Origin: JALORV01 sp963780715
Lineage (GTDB): Bacteria; Pseudomonadota; Gammaproteobacteria; Burkholderiales; Burkholderiaceae_F
DNA length: 64,000 bases
Assembly (NCBI GenBank): GCA_963780715.1
Contig: CAWADK010000002.1
Span: 146,048-210,047, forward strand
Direction: 5' to 3'
Part shown: positions 1-8,307 of the stretch, in pieces
Position numbering within the stretch: position 1 is the stretch's first letter
Layout: every line of letters begins with the position of its first letter
Made by a program: the position numbers and the translations under genes
Notes under the pieces: generated by a model
The model's database searches: none
Told to the model about the DNA's origin: nothing
The model's input: only the letters and a program-made list of their open reading frames with translations

Positions 1-220
1 CCGGCGCGGCAATCCGATTGAAGCCCGCGTCGACGAGGACTATCTCGCGGCGCTGGCGGAGAGCTACACGCGCTTTTTTCACCAGTACGAGGCCGCGCCG
101 GTACTGACCGTCAATACCGAGCATCTGAACCCGATCGACAGCGACACCGACTTCCGGCTGTTGCTCGACCGCATCGGCAAGTTGCGCGGACGCCGCGAAT
201 ACTTCAATCTCGCGGCATGA
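1..220 (+). CDS. Deoxynucleoside kinase, C-terminal part (gene cut by window start)
   Basis: About 72 codons remain and end in TGA at 218-220. The visible segment has the FFHQYE and P-x-L-T-V-N stretches typical of the C-terminal third of dNK-family kinases, which phosphorylate deoxyadenosine or deoxyguanosine in nucleotide salvage. The gene overlaps the next start by four bases (ATGA). A dNK-family kinase gene directly before panB is a common betaproteobacterial arrangement and supports the call. The P-loop and substrate site lie outside the window, so substrate preference cannot be read. Start and full length are unknown. Confidence 0.75.
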   Translation, partial: RRGNPIEARVDEDYLAALAESYTRFFHQYEAAPVLTVNTEHLNPIDSDTDFRLLLDRIGKLRGRREYFNLAA

Positions 221-1047
221 GCACTCATCCGCAAGCACCCGCCCCCGGTTCGCGCAAGCCGGTCACGCTGCCGCGACTGCGCGAAATGCGCACGAACGCA
301 GAGCCGATCGCAATGCTGACCTGTTACGACGCGAGCTTCGCGCGGCTGCTCGATCAGCAGGGCGTGGACTGCATCCTGGTCGGCGATTCGCTCGGGATGG
401 TGGTCCAGGGCCTCGACTCGACGCTGCCGGTAACGCTTGATGAGGTGGCTTACCACACGCGCTGCGTGGCGCGCGGGATCACGGCCGCATGGTTGATGGC
501 CGACATGCCGTTCGGCAGCTACCAGGGCGGCCCGCAGCTGGCGTTCGACAACGCGGTGCGACTGATGCAGGCCGGCGCCAAGATGGTAAAGCTCGAGGGC
601 GGCGCGTGGCTGGCACCGACGGTCGCGTTCCTGGTGGAACGCGGCATTCCGGTATGCGCGCATCTCGGGCTGACGCCGCAGTCGGTGCACGCGCTCGGCG
701 GCTATCGAATCCAGGGCCGCAGTGAAAGCGAGGCCGAGCGCCTGCTGGCGGACGCCCGCGCACTCGACGCCGCCGGCGCCGCGATGGTGGTGCTCGAACT
801 CATGCCCTCGGCGCTGGCCGAACGCGTCACGCAGGCGGTGTCGATGCCGACCATCGGCATTGGCGCCGGCACGGCGGTGTCGGGCCAGGTGCTGGTGCTG
901 CACGACATGCTCGACGTCTACCCCGGCAAGAAGCCCCGCTTCGTGCGCAACTTCATGCTCGGCCAGACCGAAATCGGCGCGGCCGTCGCGGCCTACGTCG
1001 CGGCCGTGAAGGACCGCAGCTTCCCGGCGCCCGAGCACGGCTACTGA
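217..1047 (+). CDS. panB: 3-methyl-2-oxobutanoate hydroxymethyltransferase (PanB)
   Basis: Transfers a hydroxymethyl group from methylenetetrahydrofolate to alpha-ketoisovalerate to make ketopantoate, the first committed step to pantothenate and CoA; cytoplasmic. It has 276 residues (family about 265). The N-terminal LTCYDASFA and ILVGDSLGMVVQG segments bind metal and substrate. MVKLEGG around residue 125 carries the catalytic region, and AHLGLTPQSVHALGGY follows near 148. The ATG overlaps the upstream kinase stop as ATGA, which implies translational coupling. panC follows after 63 bases, so the two pantothenate genes probably share a transcript. Confidence 0.97.
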   Translation: MSTHPQAPAPGSRKPVTLPRLREMRTNAEPIAMLTCYDASFARLLDQQGVDCILVGDSLGMVVQGLDSTLPVTLDEVAYHTRCVARGITAAWLMADMPFGSYQGGPQLAFDNAVRLMQAGAKMVKLEGGAWLAPTVAFLVERGIPVCAHLGLTPQSVHALGGYRIQGRSESEAERLLADARALDAAGAAMVVLELMPSALAERVTQAVSMPTIGIGAGTAVSGQVLVLHDMLDVYPGKKPRFVRNFMLGQTEIGAAVAAYVAAVKDRSFPAPEHGY

Positions 1048-1110
1048 GGCCGGCCAAGCCCTACAATCCGCCGCCTTGCCCCCGGGTGCTCCTCGACAGG
1101 CGCCGCTCCG

Positions 1111-1953
1111 ATGAAAGTCGTCCACACGATCGAAGAACTGCGGGACCAGCTGCGCGGCCAGAACCGGATCGCGTTCGTGCCGACGATGGGCAACCTGCAT
1201 GCGGCGCACCTGTCGCTGATGGCGATGGCGCACCAGCACGGCGACCCGGTGGTTGCGTCGATCTTCGTCAACCGGCTGCAGTTCGGGCCGAACGAGGACT
1301 TCGACAAGTACCCGCGCACGCTGCAGGACGACATCGACAAGCTGCAGAAGCACAACCATGTGTATGTGCTGTTCGCGCCGAACGAGCAGGAGATGTACCC
1401 CGAGCCGCAGAACTACCGCGTGCAGCCGCCGCATGACCTCGGCGACATCCTGGAGGGCGAGTTCCGGCCCGGCTTCTTCGTCGGAGTCTCCACCGTCGTG
1501 CTCAAGCTCTTCTCCTGCGTGCAGCCGCGCGTGGCCATATTCGGCAAGAAGGACTATCAGCAGCTGATGATCGTGCGCAACATGTGCAAGCAGTTCGCGC
1601 TGCCGACCGAAATCATTCCGCATGAGACGGTGCGCGATCCCGACGGCCTGGCCATGTCCTCGCGCAACCGCTTTCTTTCGGAGCCCGAGCGCAAGGAAGC
1701 GCCGCGCCTGTACGCGACGCTCAATGAGGTCCGCGATCGCCTCCGCGCAGGAGAGGTGGATGTCGCCCGCATCGAGCACGATGCGCAGCGAGTCCTGTCC
1801 GCAAACGGCTGGAAGGTCGACTACGTTTCCGTGCGCCGTCGTCGCGACCTCAATGCGCCCACCGCCGGCGAGGTCGCGGCCGGCGAACTGCTGGTCGTGC
1901 TGGCCGCCGCGAAACTCGGCGCGACCCGGCTGATCGACAACCTGGAAATCTGA
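1111..1953 (+). CDS. panC: Pantothenate synthetase (PanC)
   Basis: Condenses pantoate with beta-alanine using ATP through a pantoyl-adenylate; cytoplasmic, last step of pantothenate synthesis. It has 280 residues, normal for the family. The nucleotidyltransferase signature is FVPTMGNLHAAH at residues 23-34, and the second ATP-binding loop is MSSRNRFLS near 185. GKKDYQQL and EGEFRPGFF complete the active site. One oddity: the HIGH-like motif reads LHAAH, with alanine where most PanC proteins have glycine. A TACAAT hexamer at 1062-1067 could be a weak internal -10. The stop overlaps the next gene's ATG by one base (TGATG). Confidence 0.96.
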   Translation: MKVVHTIEELRDQLRGQNRIAFVPTMGNLHAAHLSLMAMAHQHGDPVVASIFVNRLQFGPNEDFDKYPRTLQDDIDKLQKHNHVYVLFAPNEQEMYPEPQNYRVQPPHDLGDILEGEFRPGFFVGVSTVVLKLFSCVQPRVAIFGKKDYQQLMIVRNMCKQFALPTEIIPHETVRDPDGLAMSSRNRFLSEPERKEAPRLYATLNEVRDRLRAGEVDVARIEHDAQRVLSANGWKVDYVSVRRRRDLNAPTAGEVAAGELLVVLAAAKLGATRLIDNLEI

Positions 1954-2423
1954 TGCCGGATCCCGCGAACTGGCCTGCCGGGCTGGAGTACGTCGGCTTC
2001 TGGGCACGCGTCGGCGCGGCGCTGATCGACAGCGTGCTGCTGCTGGCGATCGTCACGCCACTGCTCTACTGGTTCTACGGTCCGAGCTACTTCGTCGAGG
2101 GCGGCGCGGTGCACGGAGCGGTTGACGTGCTGCTCAATTGGGTGCTGCCTGCGGTCGCCGTCATCGTGTTCTGGCTCTACCGCCAGGCCACCCCGGGCAA
2201 GATGGTGATCAAGGCGCGCATCGTCGACGCCGACACTGCGCGACCACCGTCCACCGGGCAACTGATCGGCCGTTACTTCGCCTACTACATCTCCATCATC
2301 CCGCTCTGCCTCGGCCTCTTCTGGGTCGCATTCGACGCCCGCAAGCAGGGCTGGCACGACAAGCTTGCCCGGACCGTGGTGGTGCGCGACCGCCGCACCG
2401 GCACGACTGCCGGCGCGCGCTGA
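1953..2423 (+). CDS. RDD family membrane protein
   Basis: A 156-residue inner-membrane protein. It shows the family's three hallmark positions: Arg and Asp in FWARVGAALIDSVLL near residue 20, and the later Asp in KARIVDADT near 90. Three hydrophobic segments are visible, at about residues 20-45, 55-75 and 105-130. The RDD family is found next to many unrelated genes and its biochemical role is not settled, so no function is assigned. It overlaps panC by one base and is probably co-transcribed. The tRNA-Leu gene starts 47 bases after its stop. Confidence 0.85.
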   Translation: MPDPANWPAGLEYVGFWARVGAALIDSVLLLAIVTPLLYWFYGPSYFVEGGAVHGAVDVLLNWVLPAVAVIVFWLYRQATPGKMVIKARIVDADTARPPSTGQLIGRYFAYYISIIPLCLGLFWVAFDARKQGWHDKLARTVVVRDRRTGTTAGAR

Positions 2424-2470
2424 CTGCGCGTTTGGTACGCCGAGGCCTTTCATAGATAATTCGCCGCCCA

Positions 2471-2557
2471 GCCGGGATGGCGGAACTGGTAGACGCACGG
2501 GACTCAAAATCCCGCGGTAGCAATACCGTAAGGGTTCGATTCCCTTTCCCGGCACCA
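2471..2557 (+). tRNA. tRNA-Leu (anticodon CAA)
   Basis: An 87-nt class II tRNA including encoded CCA. The acceptor stem GCCGGGA pairs with TCCCGGC (2547-2553), followed by A and CCA. The anticodon stem GGGA/TCCC encloses the loop CTCAAAA, giving anticodon CAA, which reads UUG. A long variable arm and the T arm with GGTTCGATTCC are present, as expected for leucine. It stands alone, with no other tRNA nearby. Confidence 0.95.
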
Positions 2558-2584
2558 CGTTGATTGCGGCCTGTCTGTTGATGT

Positions 2585-2676
2585 GCGGGCCGACGCCCGG
2601 CCGCCCGAAGGCGGCCCGCCTAACTTTGGCGCCGAGGGTGCACGTGCGACGCGAAGCGTCGCGTACACCCGAGGCG
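2585..2676 (+). repeat. Two-hairpin dispersed element, copy A (upstream of queA)
   Basis: Hairpin 1: GCGGGCCG (2585-2592) pairs with CGGCCCGC (2612-2619) around a loop that contains a 17-base core CGCCCGGCCGCCCGAAG. A linker with CTAAC follows. Hairpin 2 has an outer CGCC/GGCG pair (2630-2633 with 2673-2676), then GGGTG/CACCC, and an inner GCGACGC-GAA-GCGTCGC. Copies at 5385 and 11950 keep the loop and linker but have different stems that still pair. The 3' arm holds GAGG (2671-2674), the likely ribosome binding site of queA, whose ATG is at 2686. Element identity unknown; a REP-like mobile palindrome or a structured 5' leader are both possible. Confidence 0.7.
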
Positions 2677-2685
2677 AAGAGCGAT

Positions 2686-3746
2686 ATGGCCGGTCAAGCC
2701 ATCGTCGACCGCGAGCTGACGCTCGACGAATTCGACTACGAACTCCCTGACGAGCTGATTGCGCAGCAGCCGCTGCCCGAGCGTGGCGCGAGCCGGCTGC
2801 TGCATGTCACGGCCGGCGGCCTGCACGATCTCGTCTTTGCGGACATCGAGCGGCTGCTCGCTCCGGGCGACCTGCTCGTGTTCAACGACACCCGCGTCAT
2901 CAAGGCACGCCTTGCTCGGCCACAAGGCCAGCGGCGGCAGGGTCGAGGCGCTGGTCGAGCGCGTATTGGAGCCGAATCTCGCGCTGGCGCTGGTCAGGAC
3001 CAGCCACCGGCCCGCGCCGGGCACTTCCTTTCTGTTTGGCGACGACGTGCGGGCGACCGTCGAAGGGCGCCGCGAGGACTTCTTCCTGTTGCGCTTCGAA
3101 TCGCGACGTGCTTGCTGTGCTCGAACAGCATGGCCACGTGCCGCTGCCGCCCTACATCGCGCACGCCGACACCGCGGTCGATGCCGAGCGCTATCAGACG
3201 GTCTACGCAGCGCGGCCCGGTGCGGTCGCAGCGCCCACGGCGGGCCTGCACTTCACGACGCCGTTGCTCGATCGGCTGCGGGCACGAGGCGTGCAGATGG
3301 CACGCGTCACCCTGCATGTCGGGGCGGGAACGTTCCAGCCGGTGCGGGTACAGCGGCTCGCGGACCACCGAATGCACAGCGAGTGGTACGACGTGCCGCT
3401 GGCCACGGCGAACGCCATCAACGAAGCGAGAGGCGAACACCGGCGTGTCGTGGCCGTGGGCACCACGAGCCTGCGCGCGCTCGAATCGGCCGCCGTGGCG
3501 GTAGGCGGTGACTTCGTGGTTCAACCGGGCAGCCGCGATACAACGCTCTTCATCACGCCGGGATACACGTTTCGCATCGTCGATCGCCTGATCACCAACT
3601 TCCACCTGCCGCGCTCGACGCTACTGATGCTCGTCAGCGCGTTCGCCGGTACAGAACGCATACGGACCGCGTATGCGCATGCGATTGCGCAGCGCTACCG
3701 TTTCTTCAGCTACGGCGATGCGATGCTGCTGGAGCGCGCGCGATGA
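2686..3746 (+). pseudogene. queA: S-adenosylmethionine:tRNA ribosyltransferase-isomerase (QueA), two frameshifts
   Basis: QueA adds the ribosyl moiety of SAM to preQ1 in tRNA to give epoxyqueuosine. The protein is spread over three frames. Frame one runs from ATG 2686 through FDYELPDELIAQQPL and NDTRVIKARL. An extra base near 2910 moves it to LGHKASGGRVEALVERVL. A second extra base near 3102 leads to DVLAVLEQHGHVPLPPYI and then normal QueA to the stop, with GLHFTTPLL, VGAGTFQPV and TNFHLPRSTL. Removing the two bases gives 352 residues, the usual size. Both sites look like doubled bases (T and A), so consensus errors are likely. The stop overlaps tgt (ATGA). The gene is read as queA with high confidence, its intactness with low confidence. 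Confidence 0.88.
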
Positions 3747-4885
3747 CAGCCCGCTTCGAAGTGCTCGCGACCGATGGCGCGTCACGCCGAGGACGGCTGA
3801 CGCTCGCCCATGGGACGGTCGAGTCGCCGGTTTTCATGCCCGTCGGCACCTACGGCACAGTCAAGGCGATGGCGCCCTGGGAGCTGAACGAAAGCGGTGC
3901 GCAGATCGTCCTGGGGAATACCTTCCACCTCTGGTTGCGACCGGGGCTGGACGTCATCGAGGCGCACCGGGGCCTGCACCGCTTCATGGGGTGGCAGGCG
4001 CCGATCCTGACGGATTCCGGCGGCTTCCAGGTGTTTTCTCTCGGAACCCTGCGCAAGATCTCGGAGGAAGGCGTGCGCTTCGCGTCGCCCGTCAACGGCG
4101 ATCGCCTGTTCCTGACGCCGGAAGAATCGATGCGTATCCAGAACGTGCTCGACTCCGACATCGCGATGGTGTTCGACGAGTGCACGCCCTACGAGATCAA
4201 CGGCCTCGCGGCCACCGAACAGGAGGCCGCCGCCTCGATGCGGCTGTCATTGCGCTGGGCCCAGCGCAGCAGCGATGCGTTCGCGCAACTCGGCGAGTCA
4301 TCGGGGCGGCGCAACGCGCTCTTCGGCATCGTCCAGGGCGGCATGTACGAGCAACTGCGCGACGAATCGCTCGCCGGACTGATCGACATCGGCTTCGACG
4401 GCTACGCGATCGGCGGACTGTCAGTCGGCGAGCCCAAGGACGAGATGCTGCGTGTGCTGCGGCACACGGCCCCCCGGCTGCCGGCGGACCGGCCTCGCTA
4501 CCTGATGGGCGTCGGCACTCCCGAGGACCTCATCGAAGGCATTGCCGCCGGAATCGACATGTTCGACTGCGTGATGCCGACCCGCAATGCGCGCAATGGG
4601 TGGCTGTTCACGCGGTTCGGCGACCTCAAGCTGCGCAACAGCCGGTACCGCGACGAGACGGGTCCGGTGGACGAATCCTGCTCCTGCGCCACCTGCCGCA
4701 ACTTCAGCCGCGCCTATCTGCACCATCTGCAGCGGGTCAACGAGATCCTGGGAGCGCGCCTGAACACGATCCATAACCTGCACTTCTACCTGTCGCTGAT
4801 GCACGAAGCGCGCACTGCCATCGAGCAGGGCCGCTTCGAGGCCTTCAGGCAGGCGTTTTCCCGGGATCGGTCACGCGGCGTCTGA
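3743..4885 (+). CDS. tgt: Queuine tRNA-guanine transglycosylase (Tgt)
   Basis: Exchanges guanine at position 34 of GUN-anticodon tRNAs for preQ1, the step before QueA. It has 380 residues (family about 375). Visible signatures are GNTFHLWLRPG near residue 52, the active-site Asp region DSGGFQVFSL near 91, GGLSVGEPKDEM near 230 and the zinc site CSCATC with a downstream His (YLHHL) near 312-330. It is complete and in frame, unlike the adjoining queA, with which it overlaps by four bases. A TATAAT box lies just after its stop and starts the next unit. Confidence 0.97.
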   Translation: MTARFEVLATDGASRRGRLTLAHGTVESPVFMPVGTYGTVKAMAPWELNESGAQIVLGNTFHLWLRPGLDVIEAHRGLHRFMGWQAPILTDSGGFQVFSLGTLRKISEEGVRFASPVNGDRLFLTPEESMRIQNVLDSDIAMVFDECTPYEINGLAATEQEAAASMRLSLRWAQRSSDAFAQLGESSGRRNALFGIVQGGMYEQLRDESLAGLIDIGFDGYAIGGLSVGEPKDEMLRVLRHTAPRLPADRPRYLMGVGTPEDLIEGIAAGIDMFDCVMPTRNARNGWLFTRFGDLKLRNSRYRDETGPVDESCSCATCRNFSRAYLHHLQRVNEILGARLNTIHNLHFYLSLMHEARTAIEQGRFEAFRQAFSRDRSRGV

Positions 4886-4898
4886 CCGCCGGCGCCCC

Positions 4899-4904
4899 TA
4901 TAAT
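4899..4904 (+). promoter_or_regulatory. Putative -10 box for yajC-secD-secF
   Basis: A perfect TATAAT sits 14 bases after the tgt stop and 66 bases before the yajC ATG. No good TTGACA-like hexamer is seen 16-18 bases upstream, so the -35 is weak or absent. Its position between two units makes a sigma-70 start for the Sec accessory operon plausible. Confidence 0.45.
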
Positions 4905-4969
4905 CCCGCGGTTTGGTCGAGCGTCACGGTGGCGCCGCCCGTATCCACTCCTACGCGCAGGGAAACACG

Positions 4970-5317
4970 ATGTTCTTCATTTCGAATGCTTACGCCCAGA
5001 CCGCGCCGGCCGCGACTGGCGGCGCCGAGTCGTCGCTGATGTCGATCGGCTTCATGGTCCTGATCTTCATCGTCTTCTATTTCCTGCTGATCCGCCCGCA
5101 GGTGAAGCGCCAGAAGGAACACAAGACGATGGTCGAGGCGCTGAACAAGGGCGACGAGGTCGTCACGGCCGGGGGCATCGTCGGGAAGATCACCGACATG
5201 GCCGACCAGTACATCACGCTGCAGGTGGCCAGCGTCAATGGCCAGCCGGTGCAGATTTCGATGCAGCGCGCGGCCGTGCAGACGCTGCTGCCCAAAGGCA
5301 CGGTCAAGTCGCTCTAG
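4970..5317 (+). CDS. yajC: Preprotein translocase subunit YajC
   Basis: Small inner-membrane partner of SecDF and the SecYEG translocon. It has 115 residues. The N-terminus MFFISNAYAQ is the conserved YajC start. One membrane helix (about residues 24-44, MSIGFMVLIFIVFYFLLI) is followed by RPQVKRQKEH and a cytosolic domain with GDEVVTAGGIVGKI. The ATG at 4970 is chosen because it begins the conserved N-terminus and follows a purine-rich CAGGGAAA. secD follows after a gap that holds the second copy of the two-hairpin element. Confidence 0.96.
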   Translation: MFFISNAYAQTAPAATGGAESSLMSIGFMVLIFIVFYFLLIRPQVKRQKEHKTMVEALNKGDEVVTAGGIVGKITDMADQYITLQVASVNGQPVQISMQRAAVQTLLPKGTVKSL

Positions 5318-5384
5318 GTGCAGAGAACACTGGAGCTGAAGTGAGACCCGCCGGCGCAGGCTTGTCCGTACGTGCTTCTGTATT

Positions 5385-5475
5385 CGGGGCGGGCGCCCGG
5401 CCGCCCGAAGCCCGCCCCGCTGACTAGGTCGCGCGAGCGCACGTGCGCCGCTGCGCGGCGCGTACGTGAGCGCGA
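5385..5475 (+). repeat. Two-hairpin dispersed element, copy C (upstream of secD)
   Basis: Hairpin 1 is a perfect nine-base stem, CGGGGCGGG (5385-5393) with CCCGCCCCG (5411-5419), around the same 17-base loop CGCCCGGCCGCCCGAAG found in copy A. Linker: CTGACTAGG. Hairpin 2 closes with TCGCGC (5429-5434) and GCGCGA (5470-5475) and contains GCACGTGCG, an inner GCGCCGC-TGC-GCGGCGC stem and GTACGTG. Every stem differs from copy A yet still pairs. It ends six bases before the secD ATG at 5482, so it lies in the yajC-secD spacer and could influence secD translation. Confidence 0.7.
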
Positions 5476-5481
5476 AATCGA

Positions 5482-7350
5482 ATGAATCGCTACCCGCTCT
5501 GGAAGTACCTCATCATCGGCGTCGCCCTGTTGCTGGGTGCCATCTACACGGCGCCGAATTTCTTTGGCGAGTCGCCGGCCGTGCAGGTTTCATCCGGCAA
5601 GCCGACGATCAAGGTCGACGCCGCGCTGATGTCGCGCATCGAGTCGATCCTGAAGGACGCCAAGCTCGAGACCGACGGCGTCTTCTTCGACACCGCGGGC
5701 CTGAGTTCCACGGTGCGCGCTCGGTTCCGCGACACGGATGTCCAGCTGCAGGCCAAGGACGCAATCCAGCGCGCGCTGAATCCGAATCTCGAAGATCCGC
5801 CCTACATCGTCGCGCTCAACCTGATCTCGAACACGCCCGCCTGGCTGAAGAGCCTGCACGCGCTGCCGATGTACCTCGGCCTCGACCTGCGCGGCGGCGT
5901 TCACTTCCTGCTGCAGGTCGACATGCGCGCCGCGGTCGACAAGCGGCTCGACACCTTCAGCTCCGACATCCGGACACTGCTGCGCGAGAAGAACATCCGT
6001 CACGCCGGCATCACGAAGTCGCCGACCGAGATCGAGATCAAGTTCCGCGACCCGGAGACACGCGCCCGCGCCGAGGACCTGATCCGTGCCCAGGTGCGCG
6101 AGTTGGGCCTGCGCGAGGAAGGCAGCGGCCAGGAGCTTTCGCTTTTCGCCACGCTGACACCGGCGGCACAGAAGGAGATCCAGGACAACGCGCTAAAGCA
6201 GAACATCACCACGCTGCACAACCGCGTCAACGAACTGGGTGTCGCCGAGCCCGTCATCCAGCAGCAGGGCGCGGATCGCATCGTGGTCCAGCTGCCGGGC
6301 GTGCAGGACGTGGCGCGCGCCAAGTCGCTCCTCGGCCGCACGGCGACGCTCGAGATTCGCATGGTCGACCAGGAGGCAATGGCTGCGGGCGGCGGCGGCG
6401 CGCTGACGGTGCCCGAGCGCAAGGCCGACGGCACGGTGACCCAGGTTCCGCTCAAGCGCGAAGTCGTGGTCACCGGAAACCAGCTCAACAACGCTGCCGC
6501 GACGATCGACGGCCAGACGCAGCGCCCGGCCGTTTCGGTACGGCTCGACGAAGCGGGTGGCCGTGCGATGCGCGCGATCACGCGCGACAACATCGGCAAG
6601 CTGATGGCGATCGTGCTCTACGAAAAGGGCAAGGGCGAAGCCATCTCGGTCGCGCGTATCCAGGGCGAATTCGGCAACCAGTTCCAGATCACGGGTAATT
6701 TCACGGTGCAGGAGACGACGGACCTCGCGCTGCTGATCCGTTCCGGTTCGCTGGCCGCGCCGATGGAGATCATCGAGGAACGCACGGTCGGCCCGAGCCT
6801 CGGCAAGGAAAACATCGAGCGCGGGTTCCGCTCGACCTTGTACGGCTTCGCCGCGATCGCCGTGTTCATGATCCTGTACTACCGCGTGTTCGGCCTGATC
6901 TCGGTGGTATCGCTGAGCGTCAACGTGATGCTGCTGATCGCACTGCTGTCGCTGCTGCAGGCCACGCTGACGCTGCCGGGCATCGCCGCCATCGCGCTGA
7001 CACTGGGCATGGCGATCGATGCCAACGTACTGATCAACGAGCGCGTGCGCGAGGAACTGCGCAACGGCCGCAATGCGCAACAGGCGATCAGCGAGGGTTA
7101 CGAGAAGGCCTTCGCGACGATCCTCGACTCCAACGTGACGACATTGATCGCCGGTGTCGCGCTGTTGACCTTCGGTTCCGGGCCGGTGCGCGGCTTCGCG
7201 GTCGTGCACTGCCTCGGCATCCTGACATCGATCTTCTCGGCGGTCTTCGTCTCGCGCGCGATCGTCAACCTCGTGTACGGCTCGCGCCGGAAGCTGCAGG
7301 CGATCTCGATCGGCCAGATCTGGCGGCCCACCACGACGGCAGCGAAGTAG
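5482..7350 (+). CDS. secD: Protein translocase subunit SecD
   Basis: RND-type membrane protein that uses the proton gradient to help release proteins exported through SecYEG. It has 622 residues (E. coli 615). An N-terminal membrane helix (about 7-25) precedes the large periplasmic region. The D1 motif LDLRGGVHFLLQVD lies near residues 133-146. HNRVNELGVAEPVI near 241 marks the P1 head. Five C-terminal helices begin near 450, with the IALTLGMAIDANVLINERV signature near 502. Start at ATG 5482 follows copy C of the two-hairpin element. secF follows after 20 bases. Confidence 0.96.
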   Translation: MNRYPLWKYLIIGVALLLGAIYTAPNFFGESPAVQVSSGKPTIKVDAALMSRIESILKDAKLETDGVFFDTAGLSSTVRARFRDTDVQLQAKDAIQRALNPNLEDPPYIVALNLISNTPAWLKSLHALPMYLGLDLRGGVHFLLQVDMRAAVDKRLDTFSSDIRTLLREKNIRHAGITKSPTEIEIKFRDPETRARAEDLIRAQVRELGLREEGSGQELSLFATLTPAAQKEIQDNALKQNITTLHNRVNELGVAEPVIQQQGADRIVVQLPGVQDVARAKSLLGRTATLEIRMVDQEAMAAGGGGALTVPERKADGTVTQVPLKREVVVTGNQLNNAAATIDGQTQRPAVSVRLDEAGGRAMRAITRDNIGKLMAIVLYEKGKGEAISVARIQGEFGNQFQITGNFTVQETTDLALLIRSGSLAAPMEIIEERTVGPSLGKENIERGFRSTLYGFAAIAVFMILYYRVFGLISVVSLSVNVMLLIALLSLLQATLTLPGIAAIALTLGMAIDANVLINERVREELRNGRNAQQAISEGYEKAFATILDSNVTTLIAGVALLTFGSGPVRGFAVVHCLGILTSIFSAVFVSRAIVNLVYGSRRKLQAISIGQIWRPTTTAAK

Positions 7351-7370
7351 CCGAAGGCAGGAGACAGTCC

Positions 7371-8306
7371 ATGGAATTCTTCCGTATCAAGCGCACGATT
7401 CCCTTCATGCGCTACTCGCTGATCCTGAACGCGATTTCGTTCATCTCGTTCGGCATCGCGGTCGCCTTCCTGCTCACGCGCGGACTCAACCTCTCGGTCG
7501 ACTTCACCGGCGGCACGGTGATGGAAGTGCGCTACCCGCAGGCCGCCAACCTCGAGACGATCCGCGACGCGATCGAGAAAAAGGGCTGGGGCGAATCACA
7601 GGTCCAGAACTTCGGCACCTCGCGTGACGTTCTGATCCGGCTGCCGCTCGAGAAGGGCACCTCGGCCGGGCAGCAGGCCGATCGCGTGATGCAGACGCTG
7701 AAGACGCAGGACCCGGCGGTCGAGCTGAAGCGCGTCGAGTTCGTCGGCCCGGCGGTCGGCGAGGAACTCGCCCACGATGGCCTGCTCGCGCTGCTGATGG
7801 TCATCATCGGCATCATGATCTACCTCGCCTTCCGCTTCGAGTGGAAGTTCTCGGTGGCCGCGATCGTCGCCAACCTGCACGACGTGATTCTGGTCATCGG
7901 GATGTTCGCCATCTTCCGCTGGGAATTCTCGTTGCCGGTGCTGGCTGCGGTGCTGGCAGTGCTCGGCTACTCGGTCAACGAGTCGGTCATCATCTTCGAC
8001 CGCGTGCGCGAGCATTTCAAGAAGTTCCGCAAGATGTCGACCGTCGAGGTCATCGACAGCGCGATCACGGCGACCATCTCGCGCACGATCATCACCCACG
8101 GCTCGACACTGTGCATGACGCTCGCGATGTACTTCTTCGGCGGACCCGCACTGCATTACTTCGCGCTGGCGCTGACGATCGGCATCATCTTCGGCATCTA
8201 CTCGTCGGTGTTCGTCGCCGCCGCGATCGCGATGTACCTGGGGGTCAAGCGCGAGGATCTCGTGAAGCCGGTCAAGAAGGACGAAGAGCAGCAGGTCCTT
8301 CCGTAG
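7371..8306 (+). CDS. secF: Protein translocase subunit SecF
   Basis: Partner of SecD in the SecDF-YajC complex of the inner membrane. It has 311 residues. The first helix (about 18-40) leads into SVDFTGGTVMEVRYP, the SecF counterpart of the D1 motif. Five helices follow, with VLGYSVNESVIIFDRVREHF near 200 and SRTIITHGSTLCMT near 240, both diagnostic of SecF. The preceding spacer contains AGGAGA as a ribosome binding site. The stop is one base before the GTG of the next gene, so the cytochrome-like gene may be read from the same transcript. Confidence 0.96.
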   Translation: MEFFRIKRTIPFMRYSLILNAISFISFGIAVAFLLTRGLNLSVDFTGGTVMEVRYPQAANLETIRDAIEKKGWGESQVQNFGTSRDVLIRLPLEKGTSAGQQADRVMQTLKTQDPAVELKRVEFVGPAVGEELAHDGLLALLMVIIGIMIYLAFRFEWKFSVAAIVANLHDVILVIGMFAIFRWEFSLPVLAAVLAVLGYSVNESVIIFDRVREHFKKFRKMSTVEVIDSAITATISRTIITHGSTLCMTLAMYFFGGPALHYFALALTIGIIFGIYSSVFVAAAIAMYLGVKREDLVKPVKKDEEQQVLP

Positions 8307-8307
8307 C

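Noticed and set aside
79..2007. Long minus-strand open frame opposite panB and panC
   Set aside because: It is an antisense shadow caused by high GC; the plus strand carries complete PanB and PanC with all motifs, and the minus-strand translation is Arg/His-rich without recognisable domains.
2612..2640. GCCTAAC near the repeat linker resembles an integron attC core
   Set aside because: No matching GTTAGGC partner lies at the right distance, there is no integrase or cassette-like ORF, and the other copies lack the core.
2585..2676. Two adjacent hairpins as a mini-ykkC-like riboswitch
   Set aside because: The loops lack the paired ACGR motifs, and one copy sits between convergent gene ends where a riboswitch makes no sense.
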